Positions 46,959 to 55,265 of a stretch of 64,000 bases of DNA are shown piece after piece. The position numbers and the translations under genes were made by a program. How positions within the stretch are numbered: position 1 is the first letter of the stretch; each line of letters starts with the position of its first letter. The stretch comes from Bombella intestini (GTDB lineage Bacteria > Pseudomonadota > Alphaproteobacteria > Acetobacterales > Acetobacteraceae). The DNA lies in assembly GCF_002003665.1 (NCBI RefSeq), contig NZ_JATM01000003.1, positions 186,001 through 250,000 of the forward strand, read 5' to 3'. The notes under the pieces are model-generated. The model did not search any database. It saw nothing but the letters and a program-made list of their open reading frames with translations, and had not been told where the DNA came from.

Positions 46959-47699
46959 ATGACAACGGACATGCGCCATGCGGCCGTGGAGGTTCTGAAG
47001 GATTCAGAGGCAGTTGCTATGGAAATGGCAAAGCTGCTGATTGCGACAGTGAAAGAAAAGCGGGAAGGCAAGGTACGCATCGCTCTTTCTGGTGGGTCTA
47101 CGCCTAAACAGCTTTTTGCGATTCTCGCCCGGCCTGAAATGGCCCAGCAGGTCGATTGGTCTCGTGTCGAGATTTTCTATGGGGATGAACGTCATGTGCC
47201 CGAGGGCCATGCGGACAGCAACCATGCGAGCGCCCGCACATTGTTGCTTTCCAAGGTTTCCATTCCGGCGGATCAGATTCACCCGATGCCGACAGATACC
47301 ACGGCCAAGGAGGATGCCGCCCGGTATCAAAGTGTTCTGGAAAAGGCCTACGGCTCCACAACCCTTGAGGCAGGCCGCCCGCTCTTTGATATTGTCATGC
47401 TCGGTTTGGGAACAGACGGTCACACAGCATCTTTGTTCCCCGGTGAACCTGTTCTTGAGGAAAAGAAGGCTTGGGTGAGCGTTGCCGCCCCCAGCACAGC
47501 CCCGCATGAACGTCTGACATTAACTTACCCGGCCATTGCCTCCAGCGCATTGGTTGTCTTCTTGGTGACAGGGGAAAATAAAGTACCAATGTTGGCCCGT
47601 TTGCGTCAGGGTGATGGCAGCATCCCATCCGGGCGTATTGTTTCGGAAGGGAAAATCCTCATACTGGCAGACAGCGCTGCTGCTGGAGAGCCTTCATGA
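46959..47699 (+). CDS. pgl: 6-phosphogluconolactonase
   Basis: A 246-residue hydrolase that opens 6-phosphogluconolactone to 6-phosphogluconate, the second step of the oxidative pentose phosphate pathway. The Pgl/NagB-family pattern is visible: IALSGGSTPKQLFAIL near residues 44-59, then the acidic block FYGDERHVPEGHADSNHASA near 76-95 and VMLGLGTDGHTASLFPG near 147-163. The start is placed at 46959 (MTTDMRH) with GGAGG upstream. It follows the HAD gene after 19 nt and overlaps rpiA by 4 nt (ATGA). Confidence 0.95.
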   Translation: MTTDMRHAAVEVLKDSEAVAMEMAKLLIATVKEKREGKVRIALSGGSTPKQLFAILARPEMAQQVDWSRVEIFYGDERHVPEGHADSNHASARTLLLSKVSIPADQIHPMPTDTTAKEDAARYQSVLEKAYGSTTLEAGRPLFDIVMLGLGTDGHTASLFPGEPVLEEKKAWVSVAAPSTAPHERLTLTYPAIASSALVVFLVTGENKVPMLARLRQGDGSIPSGRIVSEGKILILADSAAAGEPS

Positions 47700-48385
47700 A
47701 CGTAGATGACTGTAAACGTGCTGCTGCCCATCTTGCTGCAAGCCTTGTCAAACCGGGAATGGTTGTCGGGCTGGGAACAGGAAGCACAGCAGCCTTCATG
47801 ATCGAACGGCTTGGCGAGCGTGTTGCCAAAGAGGGGCTGAAGATTCAGGCCATTCCAACCTCTGAGGAGTCAACAAAGCTTGCTCGTGCAGCGGGGATTC
47901 CGATCACGACGTTTGCAGATCATTCCGTAGTCGACATCACTATTGATGGTGCGGATGAAGTGGAACGTAAAACGCTTCATCTCATCAAAGGGTTGGGGGC
48001 TGCTCTGCTACGTGAGAAGATTGTTGCACAGGCGTCACGGCGTTTTGTCGTGATTGTCGATGTGACCAAACCGGTTGACCAGCTTGGCCAGCGGGTGCCC
48101 GTACCAGTGGAAGTTGTTCCATTTGGTTACGAGGCAACAGCGGCTCGTCTGGAGGCTATGGGGGCAAAGGTTATTCGCCCTCGTCGGCATCTGACGGGTG
48201 AGCTACTTACTACCGATAATGGGAACAGGATACTTGATTGCGCTTTCGGTCCAATCGATGACGTGCAGGCTCTGGCCGCACGACTTGATGGTACGGTGGG
48301 CGTGGTGGAGCATGGGTTGTTCCCCAATATGGCGACCGATGTGTTGGTTGCCACCGAACGGGAGGTTGAACAATGGGCGCCATGA
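47696..48385 (+). CDS. rpiA: Ribose-5-phosphate isomerase A
   Basis: A 229-residue isomerase of the non-oxidative pentose phosphate pathway (ribose-5-phosphate to ribulose-5-phosphate). The N-terminal block VVGLGTGSTAAFMIERLGE (about 22-40) binds the phosphate. DITIDGADEVERK (about 80-92) carries catalytic Asp residues, and IKGLGAALLREKIVA follows. The length is typical. The start overlaps the pgl stop. The 3' end overlaps the gntK start by 13 nt, so pgl, rpiA and gntK are translationally linked. Confidence 0.96.
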   Translation: MNVDDCKRAAAHLAASLVKPGMVVGLGTGSTAAFMIERLGERVAKEGLKIQAIPTSEESTKLARAAGIPITTFADHSVVDITIDGADEVERKTLHLIKGLGAALLREKIVAQASRRFVVIVDVTKPVDQLGQRVPVPVEVVPFGYEATAARLEAMGAKVIRPRRHLTGELLTTDNGNRILDCAFGPIDDVQALAARLDGTVGVVEHGLFPNMATDVLVATEREVEQWAP

Positions 48386-48942
48386 CAGAGAAAGAGGCTG
48401 CTCAGGCAGCAGCTGGTATTGCTCCGCATTACATTGTGGTGATGGGTGTTTCCGGTAACGGCAAGACCACTGTAGCCGAGTTGCTGGCCAAGAGCCTCGG
48501 CTGGCCGTTTCAGGAAGGGGACGATCTGCACCCCAAAGCCAATGTGGAGAAAATGCGCAACGGCCACCCGTTGACGGATGAGGACCGCGCCCCTTGGCTG
48601 GAGCTGTGTCATGACTGGCTGGCCAAATGCGCTGAGAAGGGTACCGGTGCCGTACTGACATGCTCCGCCCTGAAGAAGAAATATCGTGACGCATTGGCCA
48701 AGCATATTCCGGTGCAGTTCGTTTATCTGAAGGTGGACCCGAAGATCATAGAGGAACGGCTGCAGCACCGTGTCGGGCATTACATGCCGCCAACCCTGCT
48801 GCCAAGCCAGCTGGCCACTCTGGAAGAACCGACCGATGACGAGCCTGTCATTCGTGTTCCCGGTGATGCAACACCGGAAGAGCTGCGTGACCGCGTGATC
48901 GAGCGTCTGCGTGTTGTGCCGCCGCCGCAGATGGTAGACTGA
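48373..48942 (+). CDS. gntK: Gluconokinase
   Basis: A 189-residue GntK-family kinase phosphorylating gluconate to 6-phosphogluconate. The P-loop is GVSGNGKTT near residues 25-33, and the family block EGDDLHPKANVEKMRNGHPL follows at about 48-67. CSALKKKYRDALA and HYMPPTLLPSQLATLEEP are further hallmarks. The N-terminus carries about 15 extra residues. The start ATG at 48373 has GGAGG 7 nt upstream, located inside rpiA. It feeds gluconate made by periplasmic oxidation into the pathway encoded upstream. A terminator follows. Confidence 0.95.
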   Translation: MGAMTEKEAAQAAAGIAPHYIVVMGVSGNGKTTVAELLAKSLGWPFQEGDDLHPKANVEKMRNGHPLTDEDRAPWLELCHDWLAKCAEKGTGAVLTCSALKKKYRDALAKHIPVQFVYLKVDPKIIEERLQHRVGHYMPPTLLPSQLATLEEPTDDEPVIRVPGDATPEELRDRVIERLRVVPPPQMVD

Positions 48943-48992
48943 TACGGGGCTTCTGGCATTCGTTCAGAAATGGTCCTTAGGGACTTTGGAAG

Positions 48993-49021
48993 ATGGCGGG
49001 GCGTTGGCTCCGCCATTTTTT
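48993..49021 (+). terminator. Intrinsic terminator after gntK
   Basis: ATGGCGG (48993-48999) and CCGCCAT (49010-49016) form a 7-bp stem with a GGCGTTGGCT loop and a run of six T. It ends the tkt-gntK operon. Confidence 0.88.
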
Positions 49022-49104
49022 GTAGGAGGGGAGTAGAGAAGAACAGCAGGCTTCTACTTTGTTACTCCCCTCGGGGCTACCGATACTAAGAAACGTCCGG
49101 GTGG

Positions 49105-50574
49105 TCAGAGCGAGGCGGCTGTCTGCCAGCCCGGGCCGATAATGGCAATACGGCGATGACGGCCTGTGCCTTGTAGAATGATGGCCTCGCATTTTTCGAG
49201 ATAAGTTAGCTGACGTCGTGCACGGCCAAGAGAGTGTGTGCCATAGGCACGGGCCAGAGCGGCATCATCTGGGCAGGGCTCTCCCTCCATGGCAGCACGG
49301 GCCAGCAAGAAATAGACGGGCTGCATGTCCTCAGGGAGGCGGCCGGCCCGTTGCTGGATATCCTGCCATGCGTCACTTTCAGCCTGTTCCCGTGTGATGC
49401 CGCAACGGATAGTGCTTAGCATGGTCTGAAACTGAGGCATGGGCAGGATGTTGCGGGAGAATCCGGCCAGCCGGGCCCGCATTTGGAAGTCCTGATACAA
49501 GGTGGCGAGTGGCCGATAGGCCGCATCTTCATCTTGCCCTGCTTCGGCTACCAGATTCCAGAGTGTTTCCGGGTCAGGGGTGGCCATTTGCTGGCTCTGC
49601 TGTTGCTCTCTGGCATCGCGGGAAGAACTGTAGGCATCCAGCTGGGCAAGCAGGTCCGGTTTGGGGGCCGCTGGTTCCTTGCGGGGGCGGGGAGCTGGTT
49701 CGGGTGGGGCCTCTAGAATGAGGTCACGTAGCTCATCCATGGGAATATTGGGCTGCTCCAGCGGCATGAGGGCAGGCCCTCCGGCATGGCTGGCAGTTTC
49801 GACTGGGCCGATGGTAACTCGCTGTGGGCGGCGGGCCAGAGCAGGCCCCAGAGCCATGAACTGACCACGAGCAAGGTCCCGGAACGCTTCAGCGGCGCGG
49901 CGTTCCATGCCTAGTAGGTCGGCTGCACGGGCCATGTCTATGTCTAGAAAGGTCCGGCCCATTAGAAAATTAGAGGCTTCTGCAGCGACATTCTTGGCGA
50001 GCTTGGCAAGACGCTGGGTCGCAATGATGCCCGCCATGCCACGCTTGCGCCCACGGCACATGAGGTTCGTCATGGCATTGAGAGAGATGCGGCGAGCTTC
50101 ATCGGAGGTATCGCCCCCTGCGATGGGCGCAAAGAGCTGCGCCTCATCCACCACAATGAGAACCGGGTACCAGTAGGCCCGTGGGGCTTCGAACATGCCT
50201 GTTAGAAAGGCTCCTACCGAGCGGAGCTGTCCTTCTGGCTCACTCTGCTCCAGATTCAGTACGACAGAAGCCCGGTGCATTCGCACACGCTCCCCTGCAC
50301 TCCGCAGGCTGGCTTCAGACTGTGTGTCTGTCTCGATGACAAGATGGTCGTATTTTTCGGCTAGAGTAACAAAGTCCCCTTCCGGGTCGATGATGACCTG
50401 TTGGACAAGGGTTGCGCTCTGCTCCAGCAAGCGGCGAAGGAGATGAGATTTCCCAGAACCGGAGTTGCCCTGTACGAGCAGGCGGGTAGCCAGAAGTTCG
50501 GGCAAGTCGATATGGGCATCCTCGCCACGGGTCGTGGTGCCAAGAAGAAGGGGGCCGAAATGTGATGAACTCAT
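49105..50574 (-). CDS. HerA-like / DUF87 P-loop ATPase
   Basis: A 489-residue ATPase. Walker A is VQGNSGSGKSHLLRRLLEQ near residues 34-52, Walker B is LIVVDEAQLFAP near 138-149, and the block RGRKRGMAGIIATQRLAKL fits the HerA/FtsK superfamily, as in bacterial DUF87 proteins. The last 200 residues are a separate, mostly helical, Pro/Gln/Ala-rich extension ending in a winged-helix-like part (SLGRARRQLTYLEKCEAIIL). HerA-type motors act on DNA in repair or conjugation, but this one has no NurA nuclease beside it. The stop/start overlap with the flavoprotein gene is 4 nt. The function is unresolved. Confidence 0.8.
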   Translation of the reverse strand: MSSSHFGPLLLGTTTRGEDAHIDLPELLATRLLVQGNSGSGKSHLLRRLLEQSATLVQQVIIDPEGDFVTLAEKYDHLVIETDTQSEASLRSAGERVRMHRASVVLNLEQSEPEGQLRSVGAFLTGMFEAPRAYWYPVLIVVDEAQLFAPIAGGDTSDEARRISLNAMTNLMCRGRKRGMAGIIATQRLAKLAKNVAAEASNFLMGRTFLDIDMARAADLLGMERRAAEAFRDLARGQFMALGPALARRPQRVTIGPVETASHAGGPALMPLEQPNIPMDELRDLILEAPPEPAPRPRKEPAAPKPDLLAQLDAYSSSRDAREQQQSQQMATPDPETLWNLVAEAGQDEDAAYRPLATLYQDFQMRARLAGFSRNILPMPQFQTMLSTIRCGITREQAESDAWQDIQQRAGRLPEDMQPVYFLLARAAMEGEPCPDDAALARAYGTHSLGRARRQLTYLEKCEAIILQGTGRHRRIAIIGPGWQTAASL

Positions 50575-51812
50575 GGCGTTACTTTACCGGGCAATGAGCG
50601 CGAGAGCCAGTGATGAACGCCTTCTGCACAGCAGTAGGCGGTAGAAAAACAGCCTTGTAGTAGATACCCACCTGTAGGGGCGTCCCAGTCCAGCATTTCA
50701 CCACAGGCAAACAGACCGGGCTTATGGTGGAGCATGAGATTATCATTCAGGGCGTCCAATTTTAGGCCGCCAGCGGTGGAGATGGCCCGGTCCAGTTCGG
50801 CAGGGGCTATAAGACGTAGGGGGGCCTGCGTGATGGCGTTTGTCAGCTCTCTTGCTGTGCGGGCTTCCGGGCAGAGGCGAACAAGTAATTCCCGCATGGT
50901 GCGGTCCAGCCCTAATGCTTTGCGGAGTTTGTTGCTACGGCTTTCACGGATGCGCTGGCGGGAGAGACGTTCCATGATGCGCTCCGTTCCCAGAGTCGGG
51001 CGGAGATTTAGATGGATTGTTATGCCCTTCTCATCTGCCTTTGCCAGAGCCTGCCGCAATAAGGCTGAAAGGGCGTAGAGTGGTGCGCCTTCTAGCCCCC
51101 GCTTTGTGATGATGATGTCGCCTCGTTGTGTCTGACCCGCAAAACTGAGTGTGATGCCCCGAAGGGTGGCACCTTCATGGCGGAGTAGGAACTCTTCTGG
51201 CCAATCCGGCATGAAACCACAGTTAGAGGGGGCAAAGGGGGTGCAATAGTCTTTCAATAGTGAGGCCCAGTGCCCATCACTGCCCAGTCGTGACCAGCTT
51301 CCACCGCCACAGGCTAGGATAACGGCTTGTGCGGTTCTGTGAACAGGCCCTTCGGCTGTCTGGAAGGTGAGGGAGAGGCCTTGCATGTCTGTCAGCCTGT
51401 GCCGGGGAAAGAATTGCACGCCTTGTTCCTGCAGGCGGTTGAGCCAGCGGCGCAGAAGAGGAGAGGCTTTGAGAGATTTTAGGAATACGCGACCAGAACT
51501 GCCGGTAAAGCAGGGTTCGCCCAGCTCTTCGGCCCAGTGGCGGAGAGCCTCGGGTGGAAAGCAGCGGATAATGGGTTCCAGCCGGTTCTGTGCAGCACCA
51601 TAGCGTTGAAGGAATAGGTCTAGCGGTTCGCTATGGGTTAGGTTCAGCCCGCTGCGCCCAGCCATAAGGAATTTTCGTCCCGGTCTGGCCATGTGGTCGA
51701 ACAGATGGACCTTATGGCCTTTTTTACTGAGACGTTCGGCAGCGAACAGTCCGGCCGGGCCTGCGCCGATGATGGCAATGGGGGATGTCTGTGCCGTGCT
51801 GGTATCAGGCAT
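50571..51812 (-). CDS. HI0933/BaiN-like NAD(P)/FAD-dependent oxidoreductase
   Basis: A 413-residue flavoprotein of the HI0933 group. The FAD-binding Rossmann motif is IAIIGAGPAGLFAAERLS near residues 12-29, followed by FLMAGRSGLNLTHSE near 48-62, a hallmark of the family. ILACGGGSWSRLGSDGHWA is the second nucleotide region, and the C-terminal ISTAGGLKLDALNDNLM with the GYLLQGCFSTAYCCAEG block binds FAD. The physiological substrate is unknown for the family; one relative works on bile acids, which is not expected here. It is upstream of the HerA-like gene, which starts within its stop codon, so they are co-translated. Confidence 0.88.
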   Translation of the reverse strand: MPDTSTAQTSPIAIIGAGPAGLFAAERLSKKGHKVHLFDHMARPGRKFLMAGRSGLNLTHSEPLDLFLQRYGAAQNRLEPIIRCFPPEALRHWAEELGEPCFTGSSGRVFLKSLKASPLLRRWLNRLQEQGVQFFPRHRLTDMQGLSLTFQTAEGPVHRTAQAVILACGGGSWSRLGSDGHWASLLKDYCTPFAPSNCGFMPDWPEEFLLRHEGATLRGITLSFAGQTQRGDIIITKRGLEGAPLYALSALLRQALAKADEKGITIHLNLRPTLGTERIMERLSRQRIRESRSNKLRKALGLDRTMRELLVRLCPEARTARELTNAITQAPLRLIAPAELDRAISTAGGLKLDALNDNLMLHHKPGLFACGEMLDWDAPTGGYLLQGCFSTAYCCAEGVHHWLSRSLPGKVTP

Positions 51813-51950
51813 GAGTGATCCGTTCGGTTGGGTGATTTGCGGGAGTGAGCTGTTGTTAGCCTGTTCCGGCCTCTCGGGGAAGACAAACCAGAGGCAGGCA
51901 GGCTATGGAAGAGAAAAGGTCATGAGGTGGCCATGAGGAGAAGGAACGAC

Positions 51951-52781
51951 ATGAAACTCTGCACAACGGTTCAGGAAATGCGGCAGGAACGGGCAAAGCT
52001 TGGGACAGTCGGTTTTGTCCCGACTATGGGGTTCCTGCACGAGGGGCATCTCTCCCTCGTCCGGCGTGCTAGAGAAGAGAATGAGGCTGTTGTCGTCAGT
52101 CTTTTTGTCAATCCCATCCAGTTTGGCTCTCCTGATGATCTGGCCAATTATCCCCGTGCGGTAGAGAGGGATATTGCCTTGTTGCAAAAAGAGGGTGTGG
52201 CCTGTGTTTTCACGCCGGATGCAGCCGAGTTTTACCCCGATGGTTTTGCTACGCAGGTGGATGTAGGCGGTGTAGCGCAGGAGTTAGAAGGGCCATCACG
52301 CCCTGGTCATTTTGCTGGTGTAGCAACGGTGCTGACCAAATTCTTTAACATCGTCCAGCCGCAGCGGGCCTATTTTGGGCAGAAAGATGCCCAGCAATGC
52401 GCTGTCGTCCAGCGTTTCGTACAGGACCTGAATATTCCGGTAGAGATCACCACCTTGCCAACATGGCGGGAGGCGAATGGTCTGGCAGGCTCAAGTCGTA
52501 ACAGCCGTCTGACAGAGGAGGAACGCAGCCGGGCACCGGTTCTGCATCAGGCTTTATGTCGTGCCCGTGATCTGGCCCGGGGTGGCGAGCGCAGGCGCAT
52601 GGTTCTGGAAGAGGCCATACGGGATGTGCTGGTGAAGGCCGGCCTGACAGAGATTGATTATGTCACCGTGGTGAACCCAGAAACCTTTCAGACAGAAGAG
52701 ACGGTGGGGGAAACGGCTCTGGCCTTGTTGGCTGTGAAGTTGGGGGCTGTTAGGCTGATTGATAATATGCCTCTGTTCTGA
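51951..52781 (+). CDS. panC: Pantothenate synthetase
   Basis: A 276-residue enzyme joining pantoate and beta-alanine with ATP to give pantothenate. The nucleotidyltransferase motif GFLHEGHLSLVRRARE (about 28-43) matches the usual PTMGALHEGHLSLV, and VVSLFVNPIQFGSPDD, QRAYFGQKDAQQ and the ATP-binding SSRNSRL are present. The loop before it reads REANGLAG where most have READGLAM, a mild change next to the active site. The start at 51951 has AAGGAACGAC upstream; eight codons before it are not conserved. It is monocistronic and divergent from the flavoprotein gene. Confidence 0.93.
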   Translation: MKLCTTVQEMRQERAKLGTVGFVPTMGFLHEGHLSLVRRAREENEAVVVSLFVNPIQFGSPDDLANYPRAVERDIALLQKEGVACVFTPDAAEFYPDGFATQVDVGGVAQELEGPSRPGHFAGVATVLTKFFNIVQPQRAYFGQKDAQQCAVVQRFVQDLNIPVEITTLPTWREANGLAGSSRNSRLTEEERSRAPVLHQALCRARDLARGGERRRMVLEEAIRDVLVKAGLTEIDYVTVVNPETFQTEETVGETALALLAVKLGAVRLIDNMPLF

Positions 52782-53040
52782 AGAGAAGTTGCAATAATTC
52801 TCATGTTGCCAATGAATGGAACGGAATGATCTTCTTTTAACAAAGGGGGTCGTATCTGTCCTATTATTCGTGCGTGGAAATTTATTTAAGACAAGAGCAG
52901 TCCTATGGTTGCAACCTATGCATGACAATACATGCTGGCATGATGCAAAAACCCGGATTGGCTTCTGGTCAATCCGCAGGTGAGGGGGTAGCGTGGCGAG
53001 GTAATGAGGCATTTACATATGCTTGAAGGAGATATCGAGC

Positions 53041-54159
53041 ATGGTTGAGAAAACCCCCCGCACCGTTTCAGCCCCCAAGAAATTCATCATCGGCACGGGC
53101 CTGCTCGCTCAGCTGCATGATTTTGTAAAAGATTTTGGTGATAACGCTTTCATCATTAGTGACGAGTTCTTTGTTGAGCGTGTTGAGAAAGAGTCCGTTG
53201 CCGGGCTAGAGAAAGCAGGGCTGAAGGGTAAGGCCGAAAAATTCCAGCGTGAATGTACGGATGCCGAGATCAAGCGTCTGGGCGAGCTGGCCAAGGCGCA
53301 GGGTGCTAACGTGATTGTCGGTATCGGTGGCGGTAAGACGCTGGATACCAGCAAGGCCGTGGCTCACTATTACAAGCTGCCTCTCATCCTTTATCCGACT
53401 ATCGCCTCTACCGATGCTCCGTGCATTGCTCTGGCTGTCATCTACACGGAGAAGGGCGAGTTTGACCGTTATCTCTTCCTGCCGCAGAACCCCGATGTGG
53501 TGGTGGCTGACACGGGCGTGATCGCCGGTGCACCGGTACGCTTCTTTGCAGCGGGTATTGGTGATGCTCTCTCCACCTATTTCGAAGCCCGTGCTTGCTA
53601 TAATTCCGACGGTGTGAACCTGTCCTGCAAGCGTCCGTCCCGCACGGGGCTGGGTCTGGCCCGTATGTGCTACGATCTGGTTTGCCAGAATGTTGATCTG
53701 GCCATGGACGCCGTGCGCAACAAGGTGCCGACCCGTGCGCTGGAAGAAATGGTCGAAGCGACCATTTACCTCAGCGGTACAGGTGCAGAGACAGGCGGTC
53801 TGGCTGCTGCTCATGCTGTGCATAACGGTATGACCGTTATTGAAGACCTCCACCACGCTCAGCATGGTGAGAAAGTGGTGTTCGGTCTGCTGACCCAGCT
53901 GGTTCTGGAGAATGCACCGAAGGAAGAGATCGAAGAAGTGCTGCGTGTTGTCCGGTCTGCAGGCCTGCCGATGACCCTCAAAGAGCTTGGGGTCAAGGAG
54001 TTTGTGGAGGCAGACTGGCGCAAGGTGGCAGAGATTGCCTGCGATAAGAATGACACGATGGGCAATCTGCCTTTCAAGGTCACGCCGGATGATGTCTATC
54101 ATGCCATGGTTGCAGCAAATGCCCTTGGCGAGCGTTACCGTGCTGCCCATCAGGGCTAA
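53041..54159 (+). CDS. gldA: Glycerol dehydrogenase (iron/zinc-containing alcohol dehydrogenase family)
   Basis: A 372-residue NAD-dependent enzyme oxidising glycerol to dihydroxyacetone. Visible features are the NAD-binding IVGIGGGKTLDTSKAVAHYY, the PTIASTDAPCIALAVIY stretch, and the metal ligands Asp in AAGIGDALSTYFEA, His in AAAHAVHNGMTVIED and His in HHAQHGEKVVFG. The length matches GldA. The start at 53041 has AAGGAGATATCGAGC upstream. The 259-nt leader contains the hairpin GGATTG-N9-CAATCC (52955-52975) and the palindrome GGTTGCAACC near 52908, possible control points. It is followed by a strong terminator. Confidence 0.95.
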   Translation: MVEKTPRTVSAPKKFIIGTGLLAQLHDFVKDFGDNAFIISDEFFVERVEKESVAGLEKAGLKGKAEKFQRECTDAEIKRLGELAKAQGANVIVGIGGGKTLDTSKAVAHYYKLPLILYPTIASTDAPCIALAVIYTEKGEFDRYLFLPQNPDVVVADTGVIAGAPVRFFAAGIGDALSTYFEARACYNSDGVNLSCKRPSRTGLGLARMCYDLVCQNVDLAMDAVRNKVPTRALEEMVEATIYLSGTGAETGGLAAAHAVHNGMTVIEDLHHAQHGEKVVFGLLTQLVLENAPKEEIEEVLRVVRSAGLPMTLKELGVKEFVEADWRKVAEIACDKNDTMGNLPFKVTPDDVYHAMVAANALGERYRAAHQG

Positions 54160-54205
54160 TATGGCCTGACAGGCTAGGGCTGTGGAAGTACGGCTCTTTA
54201 TAAGA

Positions 54206-54240
54206 AAGGTCCGGAGTTTTCAGGCTCCGGGCCTTTTTTT
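54206..54240 (+). terminator. Intrinsic terminator after gldA
   Basis: AAGGTCCGGAG (54206-54216) pairs with CTCCGGGCCTT (54225-54235) with one mismatch in the stem, followed by a run of seven T in all. Confidence 0.9.
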
Positions 54241-54290
54241 GTGAGGTACGAGCGATTAGTAAAGTTTCTGATACAGGAGGATTGGAGATC

Positions 54291-55253
54291 ATGCCGTACA
54301 GAGTTGCTATTATTATTCGGACAAAGAATCGTCCCCTGTTTCTGGCTCGGGCTTTTGAGAGTCTGCAGCGGCAGAGCTTTCAGGATTTCCGTGTGTACGT
54401 CATTAATGATGGCGGAGATCCCGATGAGGTATTCCGGGTCATCTCGCTATATGGCCCTAGCGAGGCAGACCGTGTCGTCCAGATGGACCTCCCAACTTCA
54501 GCAGGTCGGGCGCAAGCCATGAGCATCGGGCTTGGGCTTGTCAAAGAAGAGTATGTCCACATCCACGATGATGACGATACGCTAGAGCCCGAATTTTACG
54601 CACGCACTGTTGCTTATCTTGATGATGACCGGGCCGGTACGTTCGTAGGGGTGACGACAAGCAGCTACGATATTGTTGAGCATATGGAAGGGGGGCAAAT
54701 CGTTTTCGATAAGCGTTTTGATACCCTCGGGCGCAAGGAAGGGTCCATTGTTGATTATGGCCTATTTCTGGCGCATGTCAGCTTGCTCAGCACGATTACG
54801 ACAGTGTTTCGCCGCTCGGCTATTCCGGCCTCAGATGGGGTGAATACGACCCTGCCTTATGTGGAAGATCAGGACTTTTTCCAGCGTCTCATGTTGGCGG
54901 GGGAAGTGGGGATTATTCCGGATTTTCTGGCAAATTACCATCAGAGGCCATTTAGGACTGGCGGGCCGGATGATAAGAGCGAGACAGAGTTCTCCTACGA
55001 TGCCATCATTGCTTATACCAATACTGTGCTGCGAGATGCCATTCAGGGTAAAGGCCGAGGAAGAGAGTTTCAGGCGGCGTTCCTCCAGCAGGCTCGTCAG
55101 GAATACCGTCTTGCCGCATCATTTTCCCAGCAGGCAGAGCAAGCCCGGGAAGAATGTAGTCGATTACGGCAGGAGATGAGCGAGCTGAGAGGTGAGTTTA
55201 ACCGCCTGTCCCGTTTCATAGTGCAGCTTGCTGACAGGTTGGAGGGGCGTTGA
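54291..55253 (+). CDS. Family 2 glycosyltransferase
   Basis: A 320-residue GT-A-fold glycosyltransferase. The N-terminal domain reads RVAIIIRTKNRPLFLARAFE and VYVINDGGDPDEVF, and the metal-binding acidic run is HIHDDDDTLEPEF near residues 90-102. VEDQDFFQRL (around residue 190) is the usual acceptor-side ED motif. Residues about 275-320 form a coiled coil (QAEQAREECSRLRQEMSELR onward), unusual for a plain GT2. The start ATG at 54291 has AGGAGG 10 nt upstream; TTG at 54282 is too close to it. The gene ends 12 nt from the convergent chemoreceptor gene. The sugar and acceptor are unknown. Confidence 0.88.
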   Translation: MPYRVAIIIRTKNRPLFLARAFESLQRQSFQDFRVYVINDGGDPDEVFRVISLYGPSEADRVVQMDLPTSAGRAQAMSIGLGLVKEEYVHIHDDDDTLEPEFYARTVAYLDDDRAGTFVGVTTSSYDIVEHMEGGQIVFDKRFDTLGRKEGSIVDYGLFLAHVSLLSTITTVFRRSAIPASDGVNTTLPYVEDQDFFQRLMLAGEVGIIPDFLANYHQRPFRTGGPDDKSETEFSYDAIIAYTNTVLRDAIQGKGRGREFQAAFLQQARQEYRLAASFSQQAEQAREECSRLRQEMSELRGEFNRLSRFIVQLADRLEGR

Positions 55254-55265
55254 CCCCTCTCTCTG

